NCBI RefSeq assembly: GCF_051903925.1
Contig: NZ_CP173678.1
Span: 3,162,001 to 3,226,000, forward strand
Direction of reading: 5' to 3'
DNA from: G051903925 sp051903925
GTDB lineage: Bacteria > Pseudomonadota > Alphaproteobacteria > Zavarziniales > Zavarziniaceae
DNA length: 64,000 nucleotides
Shown: piece after piece, positions 7,545 to 15,606 of the stretch
Numbering within the stretch: position 1 is the stretch's first letter
Layout of the letters: every line of letters begins with the position of its first letter
Made by a program: the position numbers and the translations under genes
Notes under the pieces: model-generated
What the model was told of the DNA's origin: nothing
Databases searched by the model: none
The model's input: the letters and a program-made list of their open reading frames with translations, nothing else

Positions 7545-9121
7545 TGCGGCGCGCCGAGCTGGATCCTGAGGGTGTGGAGCGACGGGCCGGGGCAGGTCAG
7601 CACCAGGTCGGCGCCGTCGGCCGTCACGGGGAGGGGACCGCTGCTGCTCCAGGTCCCATCGCTGCGGCCGGAGGCGACCTGATGCCCGTCGATGGTCATC
7701 TGCCATGCATGCCCCAGAACCCGGGCAATGCGGAGGCGGCCTGTGCCGCCGACGTCGGTCCGACGCTGCATGTCGACCACCAGCAGCTGACGCGGGACGT
7801 CGAAGAAGGCGCGCGTGATATCGACATCATCGGCAACCTCGGTCACCGCGGGCTCGGCAAAATGGTTGCGATCCCAGGGGCGGTTGTACAGGCCCCACAG
7901 GCCATCCGCGACGTTAAGGCGGGCATAGCCGAGCAGTACGTTGCCGGTATGCGGCTCCATCATCGTACGGTTGCCGAAGCCGTCATGCGCGGTGTCGTTG
8001 CGCGGATAGTAGAGGCCGCCAGCCGCCCAGCTGGGGCTCATATGGCGGTCTGCGTGACGGAGAAGTCCGTCCAGCGTCTCCTCGTCCCCCATTTCCGATG
8101 CCCAGGCGGCGATCCAGCCGAAATCGCAGTCGTCGGACACCACGGTCTGCCCCATGACGAGCGGGCGTTCAGGCGGCTCGATCGTCACCGTGCCGTCTGC
8201 CTTGCGGATCACGAGGTCTTCCAGCTGGCGCGGGTAGTGTGCGCGCACGAAATCGCGGTTCCACATGTTCATCAGGGTACCAGTCCAGGCGTCCACCCAT
8301 ATGGCCTTGCCCAGGTTCGGGCGGATCTCGCGCGGTTCCTCGGTCAGCATGATGTGATAGTGACCATTCGCGCCCACCCGGCCGAACTCGGCCCAGGCCG
8401 CCTCGTAGCCGCGCACGACCTCGGCCGCGCGGGTGCCGCCGCTCAGGATGTCATGCAGCCGAAAGCCCAGGATCGCGGGCTGGTTGCAGATCTGGAAGAT
8501 GCAGTTCGGCTCGCAGGCGACGCCCAGGTGACCGCTCTCGACCATTTGCCAATAGATGTGTTCGTTCAGGCTGTTCTGGTCATAGGCAAACGTCTTCTCC
8601 GGCCCGCCCCAGAAGAACGACCAGTGCCTGAACGTCAGCGCGCCGGGTGCCGCGAATCGGTCGTCGTCGAACAGGACGTTGAACATCAGCGCCATCGACT
8701 GGACATACGCGCTGTACATGATGTTGTGGCGCACGACAGGGTCCCATTCCTCGTGCAGGCGGTCGACCAGATGCGCGTTGAAGACAGCGCCACCCCGGCT
8801 GACGTCACGCCAGTACAGCCACACCTCGGGCAGCAGGATCTTCTCGACCAGCCTGGCGAAGGCCGGCTTGAACACACCCGGTGCGGCGGGAAGGCGATGG
8901 CGATGGGTCAACGCCAGGGCATAGGCCATATAGGCCAGTTGGAACCGCAGGCTGCCGAAATCATCCTGTCCCGTGCTGCGGCCCTGCATCAGGGACCAAT
9001 CATTGGGCAGGCGGCGCGCCAGGTTCTGGATATGGCGCAGGTGACCCAGTTGCAGGTGATCAAGGCCGGCCAGGGCCGGATCATCCATCGCCGTCCCGGC
9101 GGCCTGCAGGGTCATGCTCAT
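7541..9121 (-). CDS. Linalool dehydratase/isomerase (LDI)-family protein
   Basis: A 526-residue protein that I assign to the LDI family, whose founding member in Castellaniella interconverts geraniol, linalool and myrcene. The N-terminal two-thirds look like the alpha/alpha barrel of LDI: SLRFQLAYMAYALALTHRHRL (60s), HNIMYSAYVQS (133-142) and VACEPNCIFQIC with Cys203, Cys207 and Cys212. Two of these are nine residues apart, as I recall for catalytic Cys171/Cys180 of LDI. ProGNR-like YYPRNDTAHDGFGNRTMMEP follows near 370. There is no signal peptide, whereas the Castellaniella enzyme is exported. It is first in an operon with an SCO-like protein and a hydrolase. The activity is unproven; many family members have none assigned. 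Confidence 0.72.
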   Translation of the reverse strand: MSMTLQAAGTAMDDPALAGLDHLQLGHLRHIQNLARRLPNDWSLMQGRSTGQDDFGSLRFQLAYMAYALALTHRHRLPAAPGVFKPAFARLVEKILLPEVWLYWRDVSRGGAVFNAHLVDRLHEEWDPVVRHNIMYSAYVQSMALMFNVLFDDDRFAAPGALTFRHWSFFWGGPEKTFAYDQNSLNEHIYWQMVESGHLGVACEPNCIFQICNQPAILGFRLHDILSGGTRAAEVVRGYEAAWAEFGRVGANGHYHIMLTEEPREIRPNLGKAIWVDAWTGTLMNMWNRDFVRAHYPRQLEDLVIRKADGTVTIEPPERPLVMGQTVVSDDCDFGWIAAWASEMGDEETLDGLLRHADRHMSPSWAAGGLYYPRNDTAHDGFGNRTMMEPHTGNVLLGYARLNVADGLWGLYNRPWDRNHFAEPAVTEVADDVDITRAFFDVPRQLLVVDMQRRTDVGGTGRLRIARVLGHAWQMTIDGHQVASGRSDGTWSSSGPLPVTADGADLVLTCPGPSLHTLRIQLGAPQ

Positions 9122-9220
9122 CTGCCGTCCTCCCTCGCGGCTCTGCGGCCGCTGTCGTCAGCCTAGCACTCTGCCGGACACGACCGGCAGAGTGCGACGC
9201 TTTTGCGGGAGGTGGCGGGG

Positions 9221-9667
9221 TCAGTGGGCCAGGTGACGCGTGATCTCGGACGTCGGCATGCCCACCAGATCCTTGGGGATTTCCTGCGTGACGACGGCAC
9301 AGACGGCGTCCGACAGCTCCTTGCGCAGGACGCCCAGCGCGCGCGGGGGCGCCACGACGACCAGGGACCGGATCTCGTGCTCGCGCACGGCGGCATCGAT
9401 CGCCGCGGCAACGCGTGCCAGGAAGGCCTGTTCCTCCAGGTCGTGATAGTCGGTCTGCTCGACCCCGCTGCGGGCCGTGCCGTGCGACTGCTGAACACGT
9501 CCCGGACGGTCGCTGCCAAGCTCCGAAGTCTTGGCAGCCTGGTGGGCCATGACATCCACAGTCTGCAGGTCGCAGTTCACGGCGCTGCCCTCGTTGCGGA
9601 ACGTCAGGGCCTTGGCCCCGTCGCAGACCAGGACCCAGCCATTGCGGGGGATCGTCACCGGCTCCAT
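9221..9667 (-). CDS. Host attachment protein family (baeRF-like)
   Basis: A 148-residue protein matching the host attachment family first described in Agrobacterium: WVLVCDGAKALTFRNEG at the N terminus, a polar middle (SHGTARSGVEQTDYHDLEEQAFLARV) and a C-terminal VVVAPPRALGVLRKELSDAV. The fold is related to the eRF1-like baeRF proteins, and the biochemical role is unclear. The ATG at 9667 has AGAGGAG upstream and replaces a longer frame without a ribosome site. A near-ideal EcfG-type promoter lies 38 nt before the start codon, so it probably belongs to the general stress regulon. Confidence 0.82.
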   Translation of the reverse strand: MEPVTIPRNGWVLVCDGAKALTFRNEGSAVNCDLQTVDVMAHQAAKTSELGSDRPGRVQQSHGTARSGVEQTDYHDLEEQAFLARVAAAIDAAVREHEIRSLVVVAPPRALGVLRKELSDAVCAVVTQEIPKDLVGMPTSEITRHLAH

Positions 9668-9704
9668 CACATACTCCTCTATTGTTGACCGAACTTGCCT
9701 TGCC

Positions 9705-9729
9705 AACGCATTGGCGCTGAAGCCGTTCC
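9705..9729 (-). promoter_or_regulatory. EcfG-type general stress promoter
   Basis: Read on the minus strand this is GGAAC, 16 bp, CGTT (GGAAC at 9729-9725, CGTT at 9708-9705), the consensus for sigma EcfG in Alphaproteobacteria. It lies 38-62 nt upstream of the host attachment gene start, at a suitable distance and orientation. Confidence 0.7.
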
Positions 9730-9741
9730 GTCTGCGTCCGG

Positions 9742-10449
9742 TCAGTTGGCTGGCGGGATCACGGTGCCCGATATCGGCTCCACCCAGAGCAGCTGGTCCG
9801 CCACGCTCCTGACGCCGGGCACATTCTCCGCCACGACACGCGCCGCCTTGCGCTCCTCGTCGTTGAAGACAGTACCCGTCAGGACGACCGCGCCCGCCTG
9901 CGCCCGGGCGGTGATGTAACGGGCCGATATCCAGGTCTGGCGCTCCAGTTCGGCAGCGATCGCCGTCTCGATCGCGCGGTCGTCGGCGGTCCCCGGCTCC
10001 GTGCCCGGCAGAGCCGCCGCCACCACCTTGAGCAGGTTCGCGCGGGAGACGATGCCGACGACCCTGCCGTCGTCCACCACCGGCAGCCGCTTCACCCCAT
10101 GCTCCAGCATCAGATTGGCGACGACCTCAAGCGTCGTATCAGGAGCGATGGATATCACCTTTCCTGTCATGACATCGGCGACGCGGCGGCCGTGGTCATG
10201 GACATAGTCGGCAGCCTTGCGGGCAGGGCTCGCCAGGATGTCGCGCCACCAGGAACGGCGCTTTTCGCTCCCCAGTTCGCTGCGCCGCAGGAAGTCGCCT
10301 TCGGTCACCACGCCGACGAGCGCGCCCTGCGCATCCAGGACGACAAGGCCGCTGACCCGGTTGTCCAGCATCAGGCGCAGTGCGGTGGCGATCGACGTGT
10401 CGGGGGTCACGCCGAGGGCCGGCGAAGTCATGATCTGTTGGACGCGCAT
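9742..10449 (-). CDS. CBS-pair and BON domain protein
   Basis: A 235-residue protein with two CBS domains followed by a BON domain. CBS1 starts at MRVQQIMTSPALGVTPDTS, CBS2 at VADVMTGKVISIAPDTT (about 92-150), and BON spans about 165-230 (ITARAQAGAVVLTGTVFNDEERKAARVV). CBS pairs bind adenine nucleotides; BON is a phospholipid/membrane-associated fold. No catalytic domain is present, so a regulatory or stress role is likely. The ATG at 10449 has GGGAG upstream. A perfect FNR-type box lies 75-88 nt before the start. The host attachment gene begins 74 nt downstream and has its own promoter. Confidence 0.88.
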   Translation of the reverse strand: MRVQQIMTSPALGVTPDTSIATALRLMLDNRVSGLVVLDAQGALVGVVTEGDFLRRSELGSEKRRSWWRDILASPARKAADYVHDHGRRVADVMTGKVISIAPDTTLEVVANLMLEHGVKRLPVVDDGRVVGIVSRANLLKVVAAALPGTEPGTADDRAIETAIAAELERQTWISARYITARAQAGAVVLTGTVFNDEERKAARVVAENVPGVRSVADQLLWVEPISGTVIPPAN

Positions 10450-10523
10450 CGTGATCTCCCGCATCGGCCGGCAGAATCCTGCCCGCGTGGGTCGAGTGTC
10501 GGCTGCGACCTGCAGTGCCGACA

Positions 10524-10537
10524 TTGATGCTCATCAA
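10524..10537. promoter_or_regulatory. FNR/FixK/CRP-type box TTGAT-N4-ATCAA
   Basis: TTGATGCTCATCAA is a perfect match to the FNR/Anr/FixK half-site pair. Its centre is about 81 bp upstream of the CBS-BON ATG, fitting activation at -41.5 with a 5' leader of about 40 nt. It points to oxygen-responsive control of that gene. Confidence 0.65.
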
Positions 10538-10594
10538 CAGACGAACGGCCGCTCCCGTTCACACGCCCCCGTGCACAGTCGAGGGTGGAGGATC

Positions 10595-12646
10595 CTAGGG
10601 CGCGTCTGCCGGCACGTTCGCCTCCAGTTCCACCAGCCAGGGGGCCGGTGATCCATCCGACGGCGCGCGCCAGTCGCCGCGCGGCGAGAGCGAGCCGCCG
10701 GCCGTGATCTTGGGACCATTGGGCAGGGTTGACCGCTTGAACTGGCTGGTGAAGAACCGCCGCAGAAAGCTCTGAAGCCAATGGCGGATTTCGGGCAGGC
10801 TATAGGCCCGGCGGTCGTCTTGCGGCAAGTCGATGGGCCACGCCCCACGCGTCTCATTTCCCCAGGCATGAAGCGCCAGGAAGGCGATCTTCGACGGGCG
10901 AAAGCCGTGCCGCGTCAGGTAGTACAAGTTGAAGTCCTGCAGCGCATAGGGCCCGACGATGGCCTGGGTCGATTGCATCGGCTTCCCGTCGCTGGCCGGA
11001 ACCAGTTCGGGAGATATCTCGGTGGCCAGGATGGCGTGCAGGATGCGTGCCGTCTCCGCGCTGACGTCCCCCGATCCGGCGACGAAGCGGATCAGGTGCT
11101 GGATCAACGTCTTGGGCACCGAGGCATTGACGTTGTAGTGGGACATGTGATCGCCCACGCCATAGGTGCACCAGCCGAGCGCCAACTCGGACAGGTCGCC
11201 AGTGCCAACGACAAGGCCGCCTTGGTGGTTCGCCAGGCGGAACAGGTAGTCGGTGCGCAGCCCCGCCTGGACATTCTCGAACGTAACGTCATAGGTGGGC
11301 TCGCCGTCGGCGAAGGGATGCTTCAGGTCGCCCAGCATCTGGCGCGCTGCCGGACGGATGTCGATCTCTTCCGCCGAGACGCCAAGCGCCGTCATCAGGG
11401 CCCAGGCGTTGGCCTTCGTCCCTTCCGACGTTGCAAAGCCGGGGAGCGTGTAGGCAAGGACATTGCGCCGGTCGAGGCCAAGCTGGTCCATGGCCCGCAC
11501 CGCCACGATCAATGCCTGTGTCGAGTCGAGGCCGCCCGACACCCCGATCACGGCCTTCTTCAGTCCGGTTGCCTGGAGCCGCCGCGCCAACCCCTGGACC
11601 TGGATGTTGTACGCCTCGTAGCAGTCCGTGCGCAGGCGCGTCGCGTCGGAGGGCACGAAGGGAAAGCGCTCCACAGCGCGGTCCAGCGGGACATCCGCCG
11701 TTGGCGCGTCCAGCGCAAAGGCTACGGTGCGAAAGGCCGGCCCGCGTTCGCCCTCGATCTGCACGCAATCCCCGAACGTATTGGTGCGCATGCGTTCCTG
11801 GCGCAGACGGCCCAGGTCGATATCGGCCCGGACCATCGTCGAGCCGGCGGGAAAGCGTTCGCTCTCGGCCAGCATCGTGCCGCCCTCGAAGATCGCGGCA
11901 TGGCCGTCCCAGGCCAGGTCCGTGGTGGATTCACCAGGGCCCGCGGCGGAGTACGCATAGGCGGACAGCGTGCGCGCGGAATGGCTGGCGCAGAGCAGGC
12001 GGCGGTGGTCGGCCTTGCCGATCGTGATGTTGCTGGCCGACAGGTTCAGCAGCACCTCCGCGCCCGCAAGCGCCGCGCGCGTCGACGGCGGCAGAGGGAC
12101 CCAGATGTCCTCGCAGATTTCGACGTGCATCGTGAAGGGGACGGTTCCGATGGAGCGGAACAGCAGGTCGATGCCGAAGGGGGCATCCTGGCCCGCCAGC
12201 TCGATGCTGCGGTTGACGATCCTGGCGCCGGTCGTGAAGTGGCGGCGCTCATAGAACTCGCGGTAGTTCGGCAGATAGACCTTGGGCACCACACCCAGGA
12301 TTCTTCCCCGGTGGAGTACGATCGCCGTGTTGTAGAGCGCCCCCCGGACGCGCAGCGGCGCCCCCACGACCAGCACCGGGTCAAGCGCTCGCGATGCGTC
12401 CGCCAACTGGGCCAGCGCCCGCTCCACGGCGTCCAGCAGGGCGTCCTGGAACAGCAGGTCGTCGATCGCATAGGACGACAGGCCAAGTTCCGGGAACAGC
12501 ATGACCGCCGTGCCCGCCGCATGCCCGGCCTCTGCCAATTCTAGCGTGCGGGCCAGTGCGAAGTCTGGCTCCGCCACCCGTGCAGCCGGCACGCATGCCG
12601 CCAGGCGCAGGAATTCGTGGCTGTAGAGGCTGTGGAAACTGCCCAT
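10595..12646 (-). CDS. nadE: Glutamine-dependent NAD+ synthetase
   Basis: A 683-residue two-domain enzyme that hydrolyses glutamine and uses the ammonia to amidate deamido-NAD at the expense of ATP, the last step of NAD synthesis. The N-terminal nitrilase-type glutaminase (1-290) has the Glu-Lys-Cys triad at Glu53 (LFPELGLSS), Lys122 (VPKVYLPNY) and Cys178 (VEICEDIW). The synthetase domain (about 340-680) has the P-loop GVSGGLDST and VVGTGDLSELALGWCTYG. Length and order match the Mycobacterium-type enzyme. A GTG sits directly before the chosen ATG and could be used instead. A promoter TTACCG-N17-TATACT is upstream. Confidence 0.93.
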   Translation of the reverse strand: MGSFHSLYSHEFLRLAACVPAARVAEPDFALARTLELAEAGHAAGTAVMLFPELGLSSYAIDDLLFQDALLDAVERALAQLADASRALDPVLVVGAPLRVRGALYNTAIVLHRGRILGVVPKVYLPNYREFYERRHFTTGARIVNRSIELAGQDAPFGIDLLFRSIGTVPFTMHVEICEDIWVPLPPSTRAALAGAEVLLNLSASNITIGKADHRRLLCASHSARTLSAYAYSAAGPGESTTDLAWDGHAAIFEGGTMLAESERFPAGSTMVRADIDLGRLRQERMRTNTFGDCVQIEGERGPAFRTVAFALDAPTADVPLDRAVERFPFVPSDATRLRTDCYEAYNIQVQGLARRLQATGLKKAVIGVSGGLDSTQALIVAVRAMDQLGLDRRNVLAYTLPGFATSEGTKANAWALMTALGVSAEEIDIRPAARQMLGDLKHPFADGEPTYDVTFENVQAGLRTDYLFRLANHQGGLVVGTGDLSELALGWCTYGVGDHMSHYNVNASVPKTLIQHLIRFVAGSGDVSAETARILHAILATEISPELVPASDGKPMQSTQAIVGPYALQDFNLYYLTRHGFRPSKIAFLALHAWGNETRGAWPIDLPQDDRRAYSLPEIRHWLQSFLRRFFTSQFKRSTLPNGPKITAGGSLSPRGDWRAPSDGSPAPWLVELEANVPADAP

Positions 12647-12678
12647 CACCGGTCACCCAGGTACTTAGTTTCAAATTG

Positions 12679-12707
12679 AGTATAACCACCTTAGCCCGCT
12701 GCGGTAA
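12679..12707 (-). promoter_or_regulatory. Sigma-70-like promoter of nadE
   Basis: On the minus strand TTACCG (12707-12702), a 17-bp spacer and TATACT (12684-12679) lie about 33 nt before the nadE start. The -10 is good and the -35 only moderate. The surrounding patch is AT-rich compared with the genome. Confidence 0.5.
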
Positions 12708-12893
12708 GCGACATTCAGCGCGCCGTGTGACTGCCGCTGCACATCAGGCAGCCGGTGCGGAACCTCGATAAGGGGGTTTGCCCTTTGTGCAACCGGAAGT
12801 GCCCACGTACCGTTGTCGCAGAGGAAACACCTGACCGTGAACGCGGCAGGCGATCGGCGACGAACCGCCGAAGCCCAGTCTGGAGAGCGACAT

Positions 12894-13628
12894 ATGGCGT
12901 TTCGATCGAGCCTGTCTGCCGGGGCATTGAATGCGCACTATGATGGCGAGTATACGCCGCGCATGCTGGAATGGCGCCGCCTGGGAGCCATCGACAAGGT
13001 TCGCAACCTGGTCGAGCTCATGGGCCCGCGCCTGGCCAACGTGCGAAGCGTCCTCGATGTCGGCTGCGGGACGGGTGCCGTCCTGTCCGAGCTGAAGCGG
13101 GCAGTGCCGCACCTTCAGCAGGCCGTTGGCGTCGACTTGGCCGATCCCGACGCCCACCGCGACCCGGCCGCGGCAGCCATGGATCTTCGCGCCTATGACG
13201 GGCGCGTCCTGCCGTTCGAGGACAACGCGTTCGACTTCGTCTATGCCAGCCATGTGCTTGAGCACGTGCCTGACGAGCGTGGGTTCCTGAGGGAACTGCG
13301 GCGCGTCGCACGAACCTGGATCTTTCTGGAAGTCCCGTGCGAGATCAACCTGCGGACCAATCAGGTGAGATTGCAGAAGACACTCAATATCGGACACATC
13401 AATTCATACACACCGGATACCTTTGCCTTGACGCTTGAGACCTCCGAATTGCCGATAGATGGCATGGAGATTTTCGATCACAGTGTGGAGATCCACCGGT
13501 TCAATCGGCAAGCGCTCAAGGCCTATGCAGTCATCGCCTTGCGGCGAGGGCTCCTGTCGCTCAGCCCCCAGGTTGCGGCCAAACTCATGACCTATCATTG
13601 CGGCGCGGTGTGTCGCTCCGGCGACTGA
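12894..13628 (+). CDS. Class I SAM-dependent methyltransferase
   Basis: A 244-residue methyltransferase of the Methyltransf_11 type. SAM-binding motif I VLDVGCGTGAVLSEL is near residue 50, and the acidic motif II (GVDLADP) and post-motif FDFVYASHVLEHVPDERGFLRELRRV follow. The C-terminal part (INLRTNQ...NSYTPDTF) is not recognisable as a specific subfamily. The ATG at 12894 has GGAGAG before it. It stands alone between nadE (divergent) and tRNA-Gln. The substrate is unknown; small-molecule or lipid methylation is the usual role of this class. Confidence 0.85.
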   Translation: MAFRSSLSAGALNAHYDGEYTPRMLEWRRLGAIDKVRNLVELMGPRLANVRSVLDVGCGTGAVLSELKRAVPHLQQAVGVDLADPDAHRDPAAAAMDLRAYDGRVLPFEDNAFDFVYASHVLEHVPDERGFLRELRRVARTWIFLEVPCEINLRTNQVRLQKTLNIGHINSYTPDTFALTLETSELPIDGMEIFDHSVEIHRFNRQALKAYAVIALRRGLLSLSPQVAAKLMTYHCGAVCRSGD

Positions 13629-13686
13629 GGCGGTGATGGCCGAGGCGGCCAAGGCGCTTCCCCGCCCATTGAGGTGCGGGAGGGCT

Positions 13687-13761
13687 TGGCTGGGGCGGGA
13701 GGGTTCGAACCTCCGAATGCCGGAATCAAAATCCGGTGCCTTACCACTTGGCGACGCCCCA
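13687..13761 (-). tRNA. tRNA-Gln (anticodon TTG)
   Basis: A 75-nt cloverleaf on the minus strand. The acceptor TGGGGCG pairs with CGCCCCA, the D arm starts GCCAAGTGGTAAGGC, the anticodon stem CCGGA/TCCGG encloses loop TTTTGAT (anticodon TTG), and the T arm contains GGTTCGAACC. The 3' discriminator G and the CCA tail are encoded (13690-13687). Confidence 0.96.
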
Positions 13762-13778
13762 ACGTCGGAAGCGGCGGG

Positions 13779-13807
13779 ACCTTAGTCGTTGGGGCCGCGT
13801 GGCGCAA
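13779..13807 (-). promoter_or_regulatory. Possible promoter of tRNA-Gln
   Basis: Minus-strand TTGCGC (13807-13802), 17-bp spacer, TAAGGT (13784-13779), about 17 nt before the tRNA 5' end. It is the only promoter-like pair in the 79-bp gap between the dsbA-like gene and the tRNA. Confidence 0.35.
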
Positions 13808-13840
13808 CATGGGCGACCAAGGCTGCGGCGAAGGGCTGCC

Positions 13841-14485
13841 TCAGGAGCCCGCGCCCGCCGCGTCGACCTTTGCCTTGACCAGGTCGAAGAGTTGCTGGGC
13901 TCCGAAATCGGTCAGTTCCTGGCCATTGACGAAGAAGGTCGGCGTGGCCCGCACGCCGACGGTCCGAAGATCGGCCTTGTCCTGCTCCAGAACTGCGGTG
14001 ATCGCGGCGCTGCCGCCATCGGCGCGCGCGCGGACGAGGTCCAGGCCGGCGCGCTCTGCCGCCTGCCACGCCAGGGCCAGATTCGGGGCGCCATGGTTCG
14101 CCCATTGCGGCTGGCTCTCGAACAGGGCCTCAAGGACGGGCTCGAAGCGATTCTGCAGGCGGGCCGCCTCCAGCAGGCGCACAGCCTGGTCCGAGCCCTG
14201 GTGCAGCGCGGCATAGCGCACGACGACCCTGACCTTCGTCGGGAAGGTCGCCATGATCTGCTTCACGATGGGGTGAAAGGCGCGGCACGCCTCGCACGCC
14301 GGATCCAGGAACTCGACAATCGTCACGGGAGCGGCCACGGGACCCAGGACAACGGCGTGCGGACGCACCAGCACCTCCTCGGTCACGCTCGCACCCGGGC
14401 GCAGGCGGTCGGCAAAGAAGAACGCGCCACCGAACAGGACGACGGCAAGGACCGCCGTGGCGATGACGAGGAAGCGGCGGTTCAT
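13841..14485 (-). CDS. DsbA/DsbG-like thioredoxin-fold protein, membrane anchored
   Basis: A 214-residue periplasmic thiol:disulfide oxidoreductase. An N-terminal signal/anchor helix (FLVIATAVLAVVLFGGAFFFA) is followed by a thioredoxin fold with active site CEAC in EFLDPACEACRAFHP and the cis-Pro region RATPTFFVNG near residue 180. CEAC is unlike the CPHC of classical DsbA and resembles the BdbD/Com1-like group. It overlaps the upstream dsbB by ATGA (14482-14485), so the two form an oxidant pair: DsbB reoxidises this protein using quinone. Confidence 0.88.
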   Translation of the reverse strand: MNRRFLVIATAVLAVVLFGGAFFFADRLRPGASVTEEVLVRPHAVVLGPVAAPVTIVEFLDPACEACRAFHPIVKQIMATFPTKVRVVVRYAALHQGSDQAVRLLEAARLQNRFEPVLEALFESQPQWANHGAPNLALAWQAAERAGLDLVRARADGGSAAITAVLEQDKADLRTVGVRATPTFFVNGQELTDFGAQQLFDLVKAKVDAAGAGS

Positions 14486-14955
14486 GTGGATGATTTCTCC
14501 CGAGAGAGGTGGTTGCCATACGCAAGGAAGAGGGCGATGGCAAGGAAGGCCGCCAGGGCGAGGAAGGGCAGGGGCATCCCGCCGAGGATGGTCATGTCGC
14601 TGCCGGAGCAGGATGGTCCGCCGACCGAGCAGGGCTGGATCGCTTCGGGCACGATCCCCGCATAGACCAGGCTGTGGAACCCGGAGACGAGGCCGCCGCC
14701 ACACGCCAGCACGATGCCATAGACCGGGCCAGACGAATCACCGCGGAAGCAGGCAAGCCCCAGGATGATCGCCAAAGGGAACATGAAGGCGCGTTGGAAC
14801 CAGCACAGGGTGCAGGGGGCCTGACCCATCACCTCGCCGACGAACAGCACGGCGAGTGACGCAAGGAGTGCTACCAGCCAGGCGAGGAACACCCAGGGCC
14901 AGCCGGGGGCCAGGGGTTTCGCAGACGGGCGCGGGGGGACTGGAGCGGTCGGCAT
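14482..14955 (-). CDS. dsbB: Disulfide bond formation protein B
   Basis: A 157-residue inner-membrane quinone-linked oxidase. Four hydrophobic helices are visible (about 20-40, 55-68, 78-98, 127-147). The first periplasmic Cys pair is CTLC (near 48-51) after VMGQAP and before WFQR, with Arg in the WFQR motif needed for quinone binding. The second pair is in IQPCSVGGPSC. It transfers electrons from DsbA-type proteins to ubiquinone. It is translationally coupled to the DsbA-like gene downstream. Confidence 0.9.
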   Translation of the reverse strand: MPTAPVPPRPSAKPLAPGWPWVFLAWLVALLASLAVLFVGEVMGQAPCTLCWFQRAFMFPLAIILGLACFRGDSSGPVYGIVLACGGGLVSGFHSLVYAGIVPEAIQPCSVGGPSCSGSDMTILGGMPLPFLALAAFLAIALFLAYGNHLSREKSST

Positions 14956-15020
14956 GGCCGCGTGTCGGAGCCTCCGGACAAGGTCGGACGCAGATGCTGA
15001 AGGCTACAGCGGCTTCAGGG

Positions 15021-15599
15021 TCAAGAGCCTTCCGCGCCCGCATGCCCCAGGTGCAGGAGCGCCATGGACAGGGCGGCCACATTGCTCGTCACGCCGACTT
15101 CTCCGCCCGCAAGCGCGCGTCGCAATTCGGATTGCGTGAAGAAGACCAGGTCCGCCTCCTCCAGGTCGCCGGAACAGGGCTCGGCGACGGGGCGCGCTCC
15201 ACGTGCCAGGAACACCGTGCAGCGCGAGCCGCGGGCATTGGCCATGTCGATGCTGGAGAAGACCTGCGTCCAGGTGTCGGCCTCCAGCCCGGTCTCCTCC
15301 AGCAGTTCGCGGCACGCACCCTCCAGCGCGTCCTCCCCCGGTTCCAGTCCACCACCCGGCAGTGTCAGGGTGACGGCGCCGACACCGTGGCGGTACTGGC
15401 GCAGCAGGGCGACGCGCCCGGCCGGGTCGAGCGCGACAATCAGGGCATAATCGCGGCAGACCAGGTGGTGATAGTCCTCGACCACGCGTCCGCCAGGAAG
15501 CTCAAGACGCTCCAGCCAGACCTCGATCCACGGCGAGGAATCGAGCACTCGGCGGCGATCCAGGACACGCCACAGCGGCGTCATCGGCTCCCCTGACAT
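15021..15599 (-). CDS. Nudix hydrolase (ADP-ribose pyrophosphatase-like)
   Basis: A 192-residue Nudix enzyme. The Nudix box follows the pattern GX5EX7REUXEEXGU: GGLEPGED then ACRELLEETGLEA. The preceding LLRQYRHGVGAVTLTLPGGG is typical of the ADP-sugar pyrophosphatase group, so cleavage of ADP-ribose or a related NDP-sugar is the likely reaction. The start at 15599 (MSGEPM) is chosen because the gene then lies 7 nt after the chaC stop; Met6 is an alternative. It is the last gene of the ubiK-chaC-nudix operon. Confidence 0.88.
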   Translation of the reverse strand: MSGEPMTPLWRVLDRRRVLDSSPWIEVWLERLELPGGRVVEDYHHLVCRDYALIVALDPAGRVALLRQYRHGVGAVTLTLPGGGLEPGEDALEGACRELLEETGLEADTWTQVFSSIDMANARGSRCTVFLARGARPVAEPCSGDLEEADLVFFTQSELRRALAGGEVGVTSNVAALSMALLHLGHAGAEGS

Positions 15600-15606
15600 G
15601 GCGGCT

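Noticed and set aside
10543..10560. GAACGG-N6-CCGTTC inverted repeat near the FNR box
   Set aside because: A short GC-rich dyad expected by chance at this base composition; it lies on the far side of the FNR box from the gene.
12755..12943. A 62-codon open frame with Cys-Pro-Leu-Cys near its start
   Set aside because: The zinc-like motif is chance. It overlaps the methyltransferase start and has no ribosome site.
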